Shown piece by piece: positions 7,315 through 15,149 of a stretch of DNA of 64,000 bases. A program made the translations under genes and the position numbers. Position 1 is the first letter of the stretch. The number at the start of each line of letters is the position of its first letter. Location of the stretch: the NCBI RefSeq assembly GCF_008365295.1, contig NZ_CP043505.1:2356001-2420000 (forward strand), in the 5' to 3' direction. The stretch is from Agromyces intestinalis (GTDB taxonomy: Bacteria > Actinomycetota > Actinomycetes > Actinomycetales > Microbacteriaceae). The notes below the pieces were generated by a model. It saw only the letters and a list, made by a program, of their open reading frames with translations. It did not search any database and was not told the origin of the DNA.

Positions 7315-8166
7315 ATGTCTCGCGAACGCGACGTGATCACCGCCGAGCAACTGCTCGCCCGATTCGAGGCCGGGGAGCCTCCGATCCTGCTCGATATCCG
7401 GTTCTCGCCCCGAGGGCCCGACCTGCGTCCGCAGTACGAGGCCGGACACATCCCGGGCGCGCGGTTCGTCGATCTCGCCGGGCAGCTCGCCGGCGAAGGC
7501 GGCGGCACCGCGGGGCGTCGGCCGCTGCCGGACCCGGCCGACCTGCAGGAGACCTTGCGATCGCTCGGCATCGACGACGACTCGGAGGTCGTGGTCTACG
7601 ACGACAACTCCGGCCTGAGCGCCGGCCGCGGTTGGTGGGTGCTCACCTGGGCAGGCCTCGAACACGTCCGTCTTCTCGACGGCGGGTACGCTGCCTGGCT
7701 CGCGGCGGGCGGTGGGGTCTCGGCCGAGGAACCCCCGCCGGCAACCCGAGGCACGGTGAGCGTGCGCCCGGGCGCCCTCCCGGTCCTCGACGCCGACGGT
7801 GCGGCGGGACTTCCCGACGAGGGCGTGCTGCTCGACGCTCGTGGTGAGTCCGCCTACCTCGGCGGACCGCGGGAGCCGGGCGCAGCTCCCACCGGGCACA
7901 TCCCCGGCGCACTCGAGGCGGGCACCCGGGCGAACCTCGACGAGCGGGGTCTGCTCCGCCCCGAGCCCGAACTGCGGGAGCGGTTCGCGTCGCTCGGCGT
8001 CGCAGCTGGCACGAAGGTCGGCGCCTACTGCGGCGGCGGGGTCGCCGCCGCGCACGAGGTGCTCGTGCTGCGCACCCTCGGCATCGAGGCGTCGCTGTTC
8101 GTCGGCTCGTGGTCGGCTTGGTCGGCCGATCCGTCCCGCCCGGTCGCGACCGGGTCGCGGCCGTGA
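7315..8166 (+). CDS. two-domain sulfurtransferase (rhodanese type, active-site Cys present)
   Basis: 283-residue tandem rhodanese. N-terminal structural domain: ILLDIRFSPRGPD, AGHIPGARFVDLAGQLAG, RLLDGGYAAWLAAGG; C-terminal domain: VLLDARGESAYLG, TGHIPGALEAGTRANLDE and active-site loop GAYCGGGVAAAH near residue 241 with the sulfane-carrying Cys. Expected to move sulfane sulfur between thiosulfate or 3-mercaptopyruvate and an acceptor in the cytoplasm. It sits between the monooxygenase (12 bases upstream) and the flavin reductase, whose GTG overlaps its TGA, so it probably handles sulfur released by the monooxygenase. Its paralogue at 2071 lacks this Cys. Confidence 0.92.
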   Translation: MSRERDVITAEQLLARFEAGEPPILLDIRFSPRGPDLRPQYEAGHIPGARFVDLAGQLAGEGGGTAGRRPLPDPADLQETLRSLGIDDDSEVVVYDDNSGLSAGRGWWVLTWAGLEHVRLLDGGYAAWLAAGGGVSAEEPPPATRGTVSVRPGALPVLDADGAAGLPDEGVLLDARGESAYLGGPREPGAAPTGHIPGALEAGTRANLDERGLLRPEPELRERFASLGVAAGTKVGAYCGGGVAAAHEVLVLRTLGIEASLFVGSWSAWSADPSRPVATGSRP

Positions 8167-8690
8167 GCACGCTGGTGGCGCATCGCGACCCGGTGACCGC
8201 CGAGCAGTTCACGGGCCTGTTCCGGCATCACCCGGGCGGTGTCGCTGTGATCACCGCCGACGCCGGCGACGGGCCGGTCGGGCTCACGGCGACGAGTGTC
8301 GCCTCGGTGAGCGTCGCGCCGCCGCTGCTCGTGTTCTCGGCGTCGGAGCGGTCGTCGAGCACGCCGACCCTGCTGTCGGCGGCGACCGCGGTGGTGCACC
8401 TGCTCGGCGCCGACGACCTCGGCATCGCCGAACTGTGCGCGACGAGCGGAGTCGACCGGTTCGCCGACCGCTCGCTGTGGAGCCGGCTGCCGAGCGGCGA
8501 GCCGGTGTTCCACGTCGTCGGCAGCTGGATCCGGGTGCGCGTCGAGGAACGCGTGCGGGCGGGCACCGCCACGCTCGTCGTCGGCCGCGCGATCGAGACC
8601 TCGCCGGTCCGTCCCGAGGCCGCGCCGCCACTGGTGTACCACGCCCGCGGCTGGCACGGGCTCGGAGACCACTCCCGGCTCGCGAGCTGA
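8163..8690 (+). CDS. flavin reductase (NADH:FMN oxidoreductase component)
   Basis: 175-residue flavin-reductase-domain protein starting at GTG 8163 inside the stop of the rhodanese gene (GTGA overlap). Typical sequence features: FTGLFRHHPGGVAVITADAGDGPVGLTATS at the N-terminus (flavin-binding start of the fold), SVSVAPPLLVFSASERSSS, and the closing YHARGWHGLG. It should supply FMNH2 to the monooxygenase at 5944. The next gene, an ABC exporter half, starts on the last base of its stop codon (TGATG), so translation of the two is linked. Confidence 0.92.
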   Translation: MSTLVAHRDPVTAEQFTGLFRHHPGGVAVITADAGDGPVGLTATSVASVSVAPPLLVFSASERSSSTPTLLSAATAVVHLLGADDLGIAELCATSGVDRFADRSLWSRLPSGEPVFHVVGSWIRVRVEERVRAGTATLVVGRAIETSPVRPEAAPPLVYHARGWHGLGDHSRLAS

Positions 8691-10594
8691 TGGCGATCAG
8701 GGGCAGGGAGCGGGTCGTCGCCTCCGAAGACGATCTGAACGCGATCAGAACGAGGCATCCGTTCCGAACCGGCCTCGCCGGGCTCGCCAGGGGCGGTGCG
8801 ACCGAACCCGGCACCTTCGCGGTGTCGATCGCGGCGGCGCTCGTGCAGTGCGGTTCGCTGGTCGTCGCCTCGGTCGGACTCGGCTGGGTCACCGACACGG
8901 TGATCGAGCCCTCATTCGCGGCCGGCGAGGTCGGGGCCGGCGCGCTCTGGGCGGCCTTCGCCGTCGTGTTCGGGCTCGCCGCGATGAAGGTGACCGGGCT
9001 CGTCGTGCGGCGGGTGGCGTCGGGTATCACGCAGTTCCGGGTGCAGGCCCGCTCGCGTCGGCAGGTGACCCGCCAGTACCTCGCGCTCGGGTTCGGGTGG
9101 CACCTGCGGCATCCGCCGGGCCGGCTGCTGTCGAACGCGGTCTCCGACGTGGAGGCGATGTGGCAGCCGATCATGCCGCTGCCCTTCGCGATCGGCGTGA
9201 CCTTCATGCTCGTCGCCGCGGCCGTGACGGTCGCGTTCGCCGACGTCGTGCTGGCGCTCGTGACGCTCGCGCTCATCGTCGCGATCGTCGGGGTGAACCT
9301 CTGGTACCAGCGCGTGCTCGCCCCGCGGGCCCGGCGCGCGCAGCAGCTCCGCGGATCCGTCAGTGCGATCGCTCACGAGAGCTTCGACGGCGCCGAGGTC
9401 GTGCGAACGCTCGGTCTCGCCGATCACGAGCTGGAGCGGTTCGGTGCAGCTGCCCGAGAACTGCGGGACGCGAACGTGCGGTCGGGCCGGATCACGTCGC
9501 TCTTCGATCCGGTCATCGAGTTCCTGCCGACCGTCGCAGTGCTCGGCGTGCTGCTGCTCGGCTGCGCGCGTGTCGCCGACGGCGACCTCAGCGCGGGCGA
9601 GCTCGTGCAAGTCGCGTACCTGTTCGTGACGATGGCGTTCCCGCTGCAGGTCATCGGGCGGGTGCTGAGCGCCCTGCCGATGAGCGTCGTGGGGCGCGAG
9701 CGGGTCGAGGCGGTGCTCCGCGCCGACGAGTTCCCCGAGTACGGCGAGCGCGACCTCGACCCGGAAGGGGCGGGTGCCGCCCTCGACGCACGGGGCATCG
9801 CCCTCGACGCACGGGGCATCGCCGTCGACGCACGGGGCATCGGATTCGGCTACCCCGGCGGTCGGCCCGTGCTGCGCGACCTCGACCTCGGGGCGGAGCC
9901 CGGTCGGGTGGTCGCGCTCGTCGGCCCGACGGGCTCGGGCAAGAGCACGCTCGTGCAGGTGCTCGACCGGCTCGTCGACCCCGAGGAGGGCATCGTGCGG
10001 CTCGACGGCGAAGACGCCCGCAGCTATGCGCCGGGTCGCATCGCCGCCGCGGTCGGGCTCGCGCCCCAGCACGCCTTCCTCTTCGACGACTCCGTGCGGT
10101 TCAACGTCGACCTCGGTCGCGGGTACGGCGACGATCGCATCTGGGAGGCCCTGCGCGCCGCGTCGGCCGACAGCTTCGTCGCAGCGCTGCCGGACGGACT
10201 CGACGCCGATCTCGGCGAGCGGGGCGCGACGCTCAGCGGCGGGCAGAAGCAGCGGCTCGTGCTCGCCAGGGCGCTCGTCTCCCGGCCGCGACTCCTGCTG
10301 CTCGACGACGCGACCTCCGCTCTCGACGCGCGCGTGGAGCGCGAGGTGATCGGCCGCCTGGCGCTCGCGACGCGCTCGGGCGCGGCCGGCCGGCTCACCG
10401 TGGTGATCGTCGCGAGCCGCGCCTCGAGCATCGCGCTCGCCGATGAGATCGTGTTCCTCGACGGGGGGCGGATCGTCGCCAGGGGCACCCATGACGAGCT
10501 CGTGCTCGCTGCACCCGGCTACCGCGAACTCGTCGAAGCGTATGGCAGCGCGATCGCCGTCGACGAGCTCACCCGAGCGGCGGTGCACGCATGA
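8690..10594 (+). CDS. ABC exporter half-transporter with degenerate ATP site (heterodimer subunit 1)
   Basis: 634-residue half-exporter: six transmembrane helices (about 45-340) and a C-terminal ATPase domain. Walker A GPTGSGKST and signature LSGGQKQR are canonical, but Walker B reads LLLLDDATSALD (Asp for catalytic Glu) and the switch His is Ser (VIVASRASS), so its own ATP site should hydrolyse poorly. Subunit 2 has the opposite pattern, the hallmark of heterodimeric exporters with one consensus and one degenerate site. The linker before the ATPase domain holds a 21-base triple repeat. Start ATG 8690 overlaps the flavin-reductase stop by one base. It probably exports a product or toxicant of the operon; substrate unknown. 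Confidence 0.92.
   Translation: MAIRGRERVVASEDDLNAIRTRHPFRTGLAGLARGGATEPGTFAVSIAAALVQCGSLVVASVGLGWVTDTVIEPSFAAGEVGAGALWAAFAVVFGLAAMKVTGLVVRRVASGITQFRVQARSRRQVTRQYLALGFGWHLRHPPGRLLSNAVSDVEAMWQPIMPLPFAIGVTFMLVAAAVTVAFADVVLALVTLALIVAIVGVNLWYQRVLAPRARRAQQLRGSVSAIAHESFDGAEVVRTLGLADHELERFGAAARELRDANVRSGRITSLFDPVIEFLPTVAVLGVLLLGCARVADGDLSAGELVQVAYLFVTMAFPLQVIGRVLSALPMSVVGRERVEAVLRADEFPEYGERDLDPEGAGAALDARGIALDARGIAVDARGIGFGYPGGRPVLRDLDLGAEPGRVVALVGPTGSGKSTLVQVLDRLVDPEEGIVRLDGEDARSYAPGRIAAAVGLAPQHAFLFDDSVRFNVDLGRGYGDDRIWEALRAASADSFVAALPDGLDADLGERGATLSGGQKQRLVLARALVSRPRLLLLDDATSALDARVEREVIGRLALATRSGAAGRLTVVIVASRASSIALADEIVFLDGGRIVARGTHDELVLAAPGYRELVEAYGSAIAVDELTRAAVHA
9779..9841. repeat. 21-base tandem repeat, three copies, in ABC exporter subunit 1
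   Basis: Unit gccctcgacgcacggggcatc in three copies (third has GTC for CTC), encoding ALDARGI twice and AVDARGI once, in the linker between membrane and ATPase domains. In frame, so copy number could vary without truncating the protein. Confidence 0.92.
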
Positions 10595-12564
10595 CCGCCG
10601 CCGCGTCCGCCACCGCGACCGCCACAGCCCCCGGCCTCGCTGCCGAACCCCGCGGCCTCGTCGCCACCGTTCGCCGCGGGCTCGAGATCACCCCCGAGCT
10701 CGGCCACGGCATCGCCGTCACGCTGCTGCTCGCGGTGATCGCCGCGACGGGTCGGATCGTCACTCCCGTGGCGATCCGCTACACCGTCGACGAGGGCATC
10801 GCAGGCGGTCGACCCGACCTGGCGCTCGTGTCGACGACCGTGGCCGCCGCGTTCGCCGTGGTGCTCGCCGCGGGCGTGGCGTCCTGGGGCATGAACCGCC
10901 GGCTCGTGACGGCGAGCGAGGCAGCGCTCGCCGGCCTGCGTGCGGCGGCGTTCCGCCACGTGCACCGGCTCGACGGGCTCTCGCTCGACCGTGAGCGACG
11001 CGGTTCGCTGGTCTCGCGGGTGACGAGCGATGTCGATGCGATCTCCAACTTCACCCAGTCGGGCGGGGTGACGCTCCTGATCAGCGTGCTGCAGCTGGTC
11101 ATCGCGACCGGCATCATGTGCTGGTACTCGTGGCCGCTCACGGTGCTCGTGCTGGCGTTGTTCCTTCCTGTCGCGTTCGCGATCCGCGCCGCCCAGCGAC
11201 GTGTGGCGGCGGGCTACCGGCGGGTTCGGCGCGATGTCGGCGCGATGCTGTCGGTCATCGCCGAGACCATCGTGGGCGCCGCGGTCATCCGCTCGACCGG
11301 TGCATCCGACCGCATCCAGGAGCGTGTCGACGCCGCCATCGACCGCACGCGCGATACGCAAGTGCGCACCCTCCGCCCGCTCGCGGTCAGCTTCTCGCTC
11401 GGCGAGCTCGTCGGCGGGCTGTCGACGGCGCTCGTCGTCGTGGTCGGCGTGCTGCTGTCGACGGACGCCTATCGCGACAGTGCGCTGCATGGCTGGTTCG
11501 GGTCGCTCACGGTCGGTGAGCTGCTCGCGTTCGTCTTTCTCATCACCTTCTTCTCTCGGCCGATCCAGCAGGCGGTGGAGATCATCAACGAGGCGCAGAA
11601 CGCCATCGCGGGGTGGGGGCGGGTGCTCGAGCTGCTCGACGAGCCGATCGCCGCGCCCGAGTTCGCCGCCCGCGCTCGGCCGGCCCCCGGTGCGATCGAG
11701 GTTCGGCTGCACGGCGTGCGGCACCGGTATCCGTCCGGACCCCGCGTGCTGCACGACCTCGACCTGCGGGTGCCAGCCGGCATGCACGTCGCCGTCGTCG
11801 GCGAGACGGGGTCGGGCAAGTCGACGTTCGCCAAGCTGCTGACCAGACAGCTGGCGGCCGAGAAGGGCCACGTGCTGCTCGGCGGTGCCGAGATCGGCGA
11901 CCTCCGCGAGGAGGAGTTGCGGCGGCGCGTGACGATCGTTCCTCAGGACGGATTTCTCTTCGAGGGCACCGTGCGGCACAACATCGCGCTCGCCCGGCCC
12001 GGTTCGACCGAGGCGGAGGTGCGTGACGTGCTCGACGGCCTCGGCCTGCTCGGCTGGGTCGATGGGTTGCCCGACGGCCTCGACACCGAGGTCGGGCAAC
12101 GCGGTGATTCGCTGTCGGCGGGCGAGCGGCAACTCGTGGCGCTCGCCCGAGCCGCGATGGTGCGCCCCGACCTGCTCATCCTCGATGAGGCGACGAGCGC
12201 GGTGGATCCGGCCGTCGATGCGCGACTCCGGGGGGCGATCGATCGGATGACCGCGGGGTGCACCACCGTGACGATCGCGCATCGTCTTGCGACTGCGGAG
12301 ACGGCTGATCTGGTGCTGGTCTTCGACCGTGGGCGGATCATCGAGCGCGGCAGGCACGCCGACCTCCTCGGGGCCGGTGGCGTCTACGCGCGCCTGCACG
12401 AGTCGTGGCGGGCGGTCGCTCAGGTGCCAGGCGGCGCGGCCAACACGGGCGGCCCACCGGTCGTCCACGCCGCACCCGAACGACAGCACGCCCCAACCGA
12501 ACGACAGCACGCCCCAACCGAACGACAGCACGTCCCAACCGAACGACAGGAGGACAACCGGTGA
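10591..12564 (+). CDS. ABC exporter half-transporter with consensus ATPase residues (heterodimer subunit 2)
   Basis: 657-residue partner of the preceding subunit; ATG at 10591 overlaps its TGA by four bases. Six transmembrane helices (about 35-330), then an ATPase domain with Walker A GETGSGKST, Walker B LLILDEATSAVD (catalytic Glu present) and switch His in TIAHRLAT. Its signature is altered to LSAGERQL, so the ATP site formed by this signature and subunit 1's Walker motifs is degenerate, while subunit 1's LSGGQ completes the active site here. The C-terminal tail has three ERQHAPT-type heptads from a 21-base tandem repeat. Drug- or lipid-exporter architecture; cargo unknown. Confidence 0.93.
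   Translation: MTAAASATATATAPGLAAEPRGLVATVRRGLEITPELGHGIAVTLLLAVIAATGRIVTPVAIRYTVDEGIAGGRPDLALVSTTVAAAFAVVLAAGVASWGMNRRLVTASEAALAGLRAAAFRHVHRLDGLSLDRERRGSLVSRVTSDVDAISNFTQSGGVTLLISVLQLVIATGIMCWYSWPLTVLVLALFLPVAFAIRAAQRRVAAGYRRVRRDVGAMLSVIAETIVGAAVIRSTGASDRIQERVDAAIDRTRDTQVRTLRPLAVSFSLGELVGGLSTALVVVVGVLLSTDAYRDSALHGWFGSLTVGELLAFVFLITFFSRPIQQAVEIINEAQNAIAGWGRVLELLDEPIAAPEFAARARPAPGAIEVRLHGVRHRYPSGPRVLHDLDLRVPAGMHVAVVGETGSGKSTFAKLLTRQLAAEKGHVLLGGAEIGDLREEELRRRVTIVPQDGFLFEGTVRHNIALARPGSTEAEVRDVLDGLGLLGWVDGLPDGLDTEVGQRGDSLSAGERQLVALARAAMVRPDLLILDEATSAVDPAVDARLRGAIDRMTAGCTTVTIAHRLATAETADLVLVFDRGRIIERGRHADLLGAGGVYARLHESWRAVAQVPGGAANTGGPPVVHAAPERQHAPTERQHAPTERQHVPTERQEDNR
12478..12549. repeat. 21-base tandem repeat in the 3' end of ABC exporter subunit 2
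   Basis: Unit gaacgacagcacgccccaacc at 12478-12498, 12499-12519 and 12520-12540 (one change), plus a partial fourth unit that runs into AGGAGG, the ribosome site of the next gene. Encodes ERQHAPT repeats in the last 30 residues. Confidence 0.92.
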
Positions 12565-13505
12565 GCCGAGTGGTGAGATTCGATCGATACGGCGGGCCCG
12601 AGGTGCTCGAGCTGCACGAGGTGCCCACCCCCGACCCGGGCCCCGGGGAGGTGCTCGTCGAGGTGCGAGCGGCGGGGGTGAACCCTGTCGACTGGAAGGT
12701 GCGGAAGGGATTCCGCTCGTCGGGCGCGCTCGAGGCGCCGAGAGGATTGGGATCGGATGCCGCGGGTGTGGTCGCCGGGATCGGCGAGGGCGTCGACGGG
12801 GTGACCGTCGGCGATGAGGTCGTCGTGCGCGGCGCCGACGGCGCGTATGCGAGCCACGTCGTCGTCACCCCCGCGCAGCTGGCACCGAAGCCCGCGACCC
12901 TCTCGTGGGAGGAAGCCGCCGGACTCGGCGTGCCGGCCGGCACCGCCCACCAGGTGCTCACCTCGCTCGGCCTCGCCGAGGGCGAGACATTGCTCGTGCA
13001 CGGCGGATCGGGCGGCGTCGGTCAGGCGGCGATCCAGCTCGCTCGAGCCAAGGGCGCCGCGGTCGTGGCCACGGCGAGCGCCGTCAACCTCGAACGGCTG
13101 CGCGAGCTCGGCGCACTCGCGGTCGAGCACGGCCCGGGGCTCGTCGAGCGGATTCGCACGGCGGCGCCCGACGGTATCGACCGGGTGCTCGACGCTGCGG
13201 GCACGGACGAAGCCATCGAGGCCTCGCTCGCACTGGTGCCCGACCGTTCGCGCATCGCGACCATCGTGCGCGTCGAGGAGGCGGAGGCCTTCGGTATCCG
13301 CGCATGGAGCGGCAGCCGCGCCGGCCGGCTCAGCGATGACGAGCGACGGCTGCGCGCCGAGGCGATCGGCGTGATCTCGGCGCTCGCGGCCGAGGGGCGG
13401 TACGAAGTCGAGATCGCCGCGAGCTACCCGCTCGAGCGGATCGGCGACGCCCACGCCCACAGTGAGTCGGGTCACGTGCGCGGCAAGATCGTGGTGATCC
13501 CGTGA
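12561..13505 (+). CDS. zinc-independent MDR-family NADP(H) reductase (quinone-oxidoreductase-like)
   Basis: 314-residue medium-chain reductase starting at GTG 12561 (GTGA overlap with the exporter gene, AGGAGG at about -10). Seen: N-terminal GroES-like domain beginning RYGGPEVLELHEVP, VNPVDWKVRKG, nucleotide-binding motif VHGGSGGVGQAAIQLA near residue 148 and closing GHVRGKIVVIP. No zinc-ligand Cys/His cluster, so it belongs to the zeta-crystallin/QOR group that reduces quinones or activated alkenes. A same-length paralogue lies at 57649. It may detoxify reactive carbonyls or quinones in this operon; the substrate cannot be told. Confidence 0.9.
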   Translation: MSRVVRFDRYGGPEVLELHEVPTPDPGPGEVLVEVRAAGVNPVDWKVRKGFRSSGALEAPRGLGSDAAGVVAGIGEGVDGVTVGDEVVVRGADGAYASHVVVTPAQLAPKPATLSWEEAAGLGVPAGTAHQVLTSLGLAEGETLLVHGGSGGVGQAAIQLARAKGAAVVATASAVNLERLRELGALAVEHGPGLVERIRTAAPDGIDRVLDAAGTDEAIEASLALVPDRSRIATIVRVEEAEAFGIRAWSGSRAGRLSDDERRLRAEAIGVISALAAEGRYEVEIAASYPLERIGDAHAHSESGHVRGKIVVIP

Positions 13506-14548
13506 GCGTCGGATACCGGCATGTCGGGGCATCCGGCCTCGTCGTCGCCGATCTCGCGATCGGCACCGCGGCCTTCGGCAAAGCGGGTCGTATCCGCGAC
13601 GGCCAGGCCGGCGTCGACCGGATCGTCGGGCGTGCGCTCGACCTCGGCGCGAGCTTCTTCGACACCGCCGACGGGTACGGTGACGAGCCCGGCGTGAGCG
13701 AACTCCTACTCGGCCGTGCCCTGGCCGGCCGGCGCGACGAGGCAGTCATCTCGACGAAGTTCGGCAGCGATCTGCGCGGAGCGCTCGGACCCGATTGGGG
13801 TGCGCGCGGGTCGAGGCGATACATCCGGCGGGCGGTCGAGGCGTCGCTCACCAGGCTCGGCACCGACTGGATCGACCTCTACCAATTGCACTCGCCCGAC
13901 CCGTCGACGCCGCTCGAAGAGACGCTCTCCACCCTCGACGACCTCGTTCGCGAGGGGAAGATCCGGTACGCGGGCGTCTCGAACCTGCCTGCGTGGAGGC
14001 TTGTCGACGCTCACCACACGGCTCGCGAGCGCGGGCTGCATCCGTTCGTCTCCGTGCAGCACGAGTACAGCCTCCTGTGGCGTGGGCCTGAACGCGACAT
14101 CCTGCCGGCCGTGCGTCGGCTCGAGGTCGGGTTCCTCGCCTACTTCCCGCTTCAGAACGGCCTGCTCACCGGCAAGTACCGACGCGGCGCCGCGCCCGCC
14201 GATGGCAAGGTCACCCGATTCAAACCGCACCTGCTGCACGATGCCCCATGGCAGGCGCTCGAGCGCTTCCGCGAGTTCGCCGCGGTGCGCGGGGTCACGC
14301 CCGTGCACCTCGCCTATGGGTGGCTGTTGGCCGACTCGGCGGTGTCGAGTCTCATCACCGGTGTCACGAGCGTCGCGCAGCTCGAGGCGAACGTCGACGC
14401 CGCCTCGTGGCGACCGACCGAGGCGGAGCGCGACGAGCTGCGCGACCTGTTCGACGGCCGGCTGAGCGGCAAGCCGGGGCGGCATGAGACTGCCGCCCCG
14501 CGCCTCACCGAGCGCGAGGCGCGAGCCAGCGGCGCAGCGAGCGCGTGA
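13502..14548 (+). CDS. aldo/keto reductase
   Basis: 348-residue (beta/alpha)8 NADPH-dependent reductase of aldehydes and ketones, starting at GTG within the previous stop (GTGA). The catalytic tetrad is recognisable: Asp and Tyr in FFDTADGYG, Lys in VISTKFG, His in LYQLHSPD. KIRYAGVSNLPAW and the late ITGVTSVAQLEANV motif fit the AKR family. It ends the ten-gene operon; its last 44 bases overlap the end of the convergent gene at 14505. An aldehyde formed by oxygenolytic desulfonation would be a logical substrate, but that is inference. Confidence 0.92.
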   Translation: MSVGYRHVGASGLVVADLAIGTAAFGKAGRIRDGQAGVDRIVGRALDLGASFFDTADGYGDEPGVSELLLGRALAGRRDEAVISTKFGSDLRGALGPDWGARGSRRYIRRAVEASLTRLGTDWIDLYQLHSPDPSTPLEETLSTLDDLVREGKIRYAGVSNLPAWRLVDAHHTARERGLHPFVSVQHEYSLLWRGPERDILPAVRRLEVGFLAYFPLQNGLLTGKYRRGAAPADGKVTRFKPHLLHDAPWQALERFREFAAVRGVTPVHLAYGWLLADSAVSSLITGVTSVAQLEANVDAASWRPTEAERDELRDLFDGRLSGKPGRHETAAPRLTEREARASGAASA

Positions 14549-15098
14549 TGACGGGCAGCACCCAGTAGGTCATGATCGGGGTGAGCACGAGGGTCGTCAC
14601 GAGCACGCGCAGCCACAACGGCACCTCGCCCCAGCCGGGCGCGAGGCCGATCAGGTACGAGAACACGAGGTTCACCGGGAAGAAGCCGAGCCAGATCGTG
14701 ACGGCCTGCTTCCAGCGCGGCGGCGCGGGCGGCGGGTCGGATGCCTCGGTGCCGGCGCCGCCGGCGACCGGGACCGAGCCCGTCGGCGGCTCGTCGAACC
14801 AGCCCTCGATGCCGGAGCGCCGCCGCGACCGCTCGCTCTCGACGAACGCCTGCCCGGTCGAGAGCCACCACGACCGTTCGGCGGAGTGCTCCCACGCCTC
14901 GAGGGACGCCTCGTCGGCGAAACGGTAGAGCATGTGCCACACTCGGGAGCTCTCGCCCGCCCGCACCCAGCCCGAGCCGAGGAAGCCCGGGTACTTGTTG
15001 GCCAGGTTCACGCCGGTCTGCACCCACGCGGTCGCCTCGGAGATGCGCGCGGGGTCGACCTCGCGGCGGATCGAGACGGTGATGGGTTCGGTCGGCAT
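14505..15098 (-). CDS. ABM-like domain protein with two C-terminal transmembrane helices
   Basis: 197 residues. The first ~95 residues resemble the dimeric alpha/beta antibiotic-biosynthesis-monooxygenase (ABM) fold (ITVSIRREVDPARISEATAWVQTG, KYPGFLGSGW, WHMLYRFADEASLEAWE, then a 'SVERxWW'-like helix); residues about 130-190 hold two hydrophobic segments (WLGFFPVNLVFSYLIGLAPG; LVTTLVLTPIMTYWVLPVIT). This ABM-plus-membrane architecture is common in actinobacteria and its role is unknown. The ATG at 15098 is used; an in-frame ATG six codons upstream is possible. The gene's 3' end overlaps the aldo/keto reductase gene on the other strand. Confidence 0.75.
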   Translation of the reverse strand: MPTEPITVSIRREVDPARISEATAWVQTGVNLANKYPGFLGSGWVRAGESSRVWHMLYRFADEASLEAWEHSAERSWWLSTGQAFVESERSRRRSGIEGWFDEPPTGSVPVAGGAGTEASDPPPAPPRWKQAVTIWLGFFPVNLVFSYLIGLAPGWGEVPLWLRVLVTTLVLTPIMTYWVLPVITRSLRRWLAPRAR

Positions 15099-15149
15099 GG
15101 AACCATTGCAGCGCATCGGGGCTGGGGAGGTGCTGCACGCGAGCGCGCG

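Noticed and set aside
5902-8055. Open frame of 717 codons on the minus strand
   Set aside because: Antisense to the monooxygenase and rhodanese genes, which have full catalytic motifs; no recognisable domain in the shadow.
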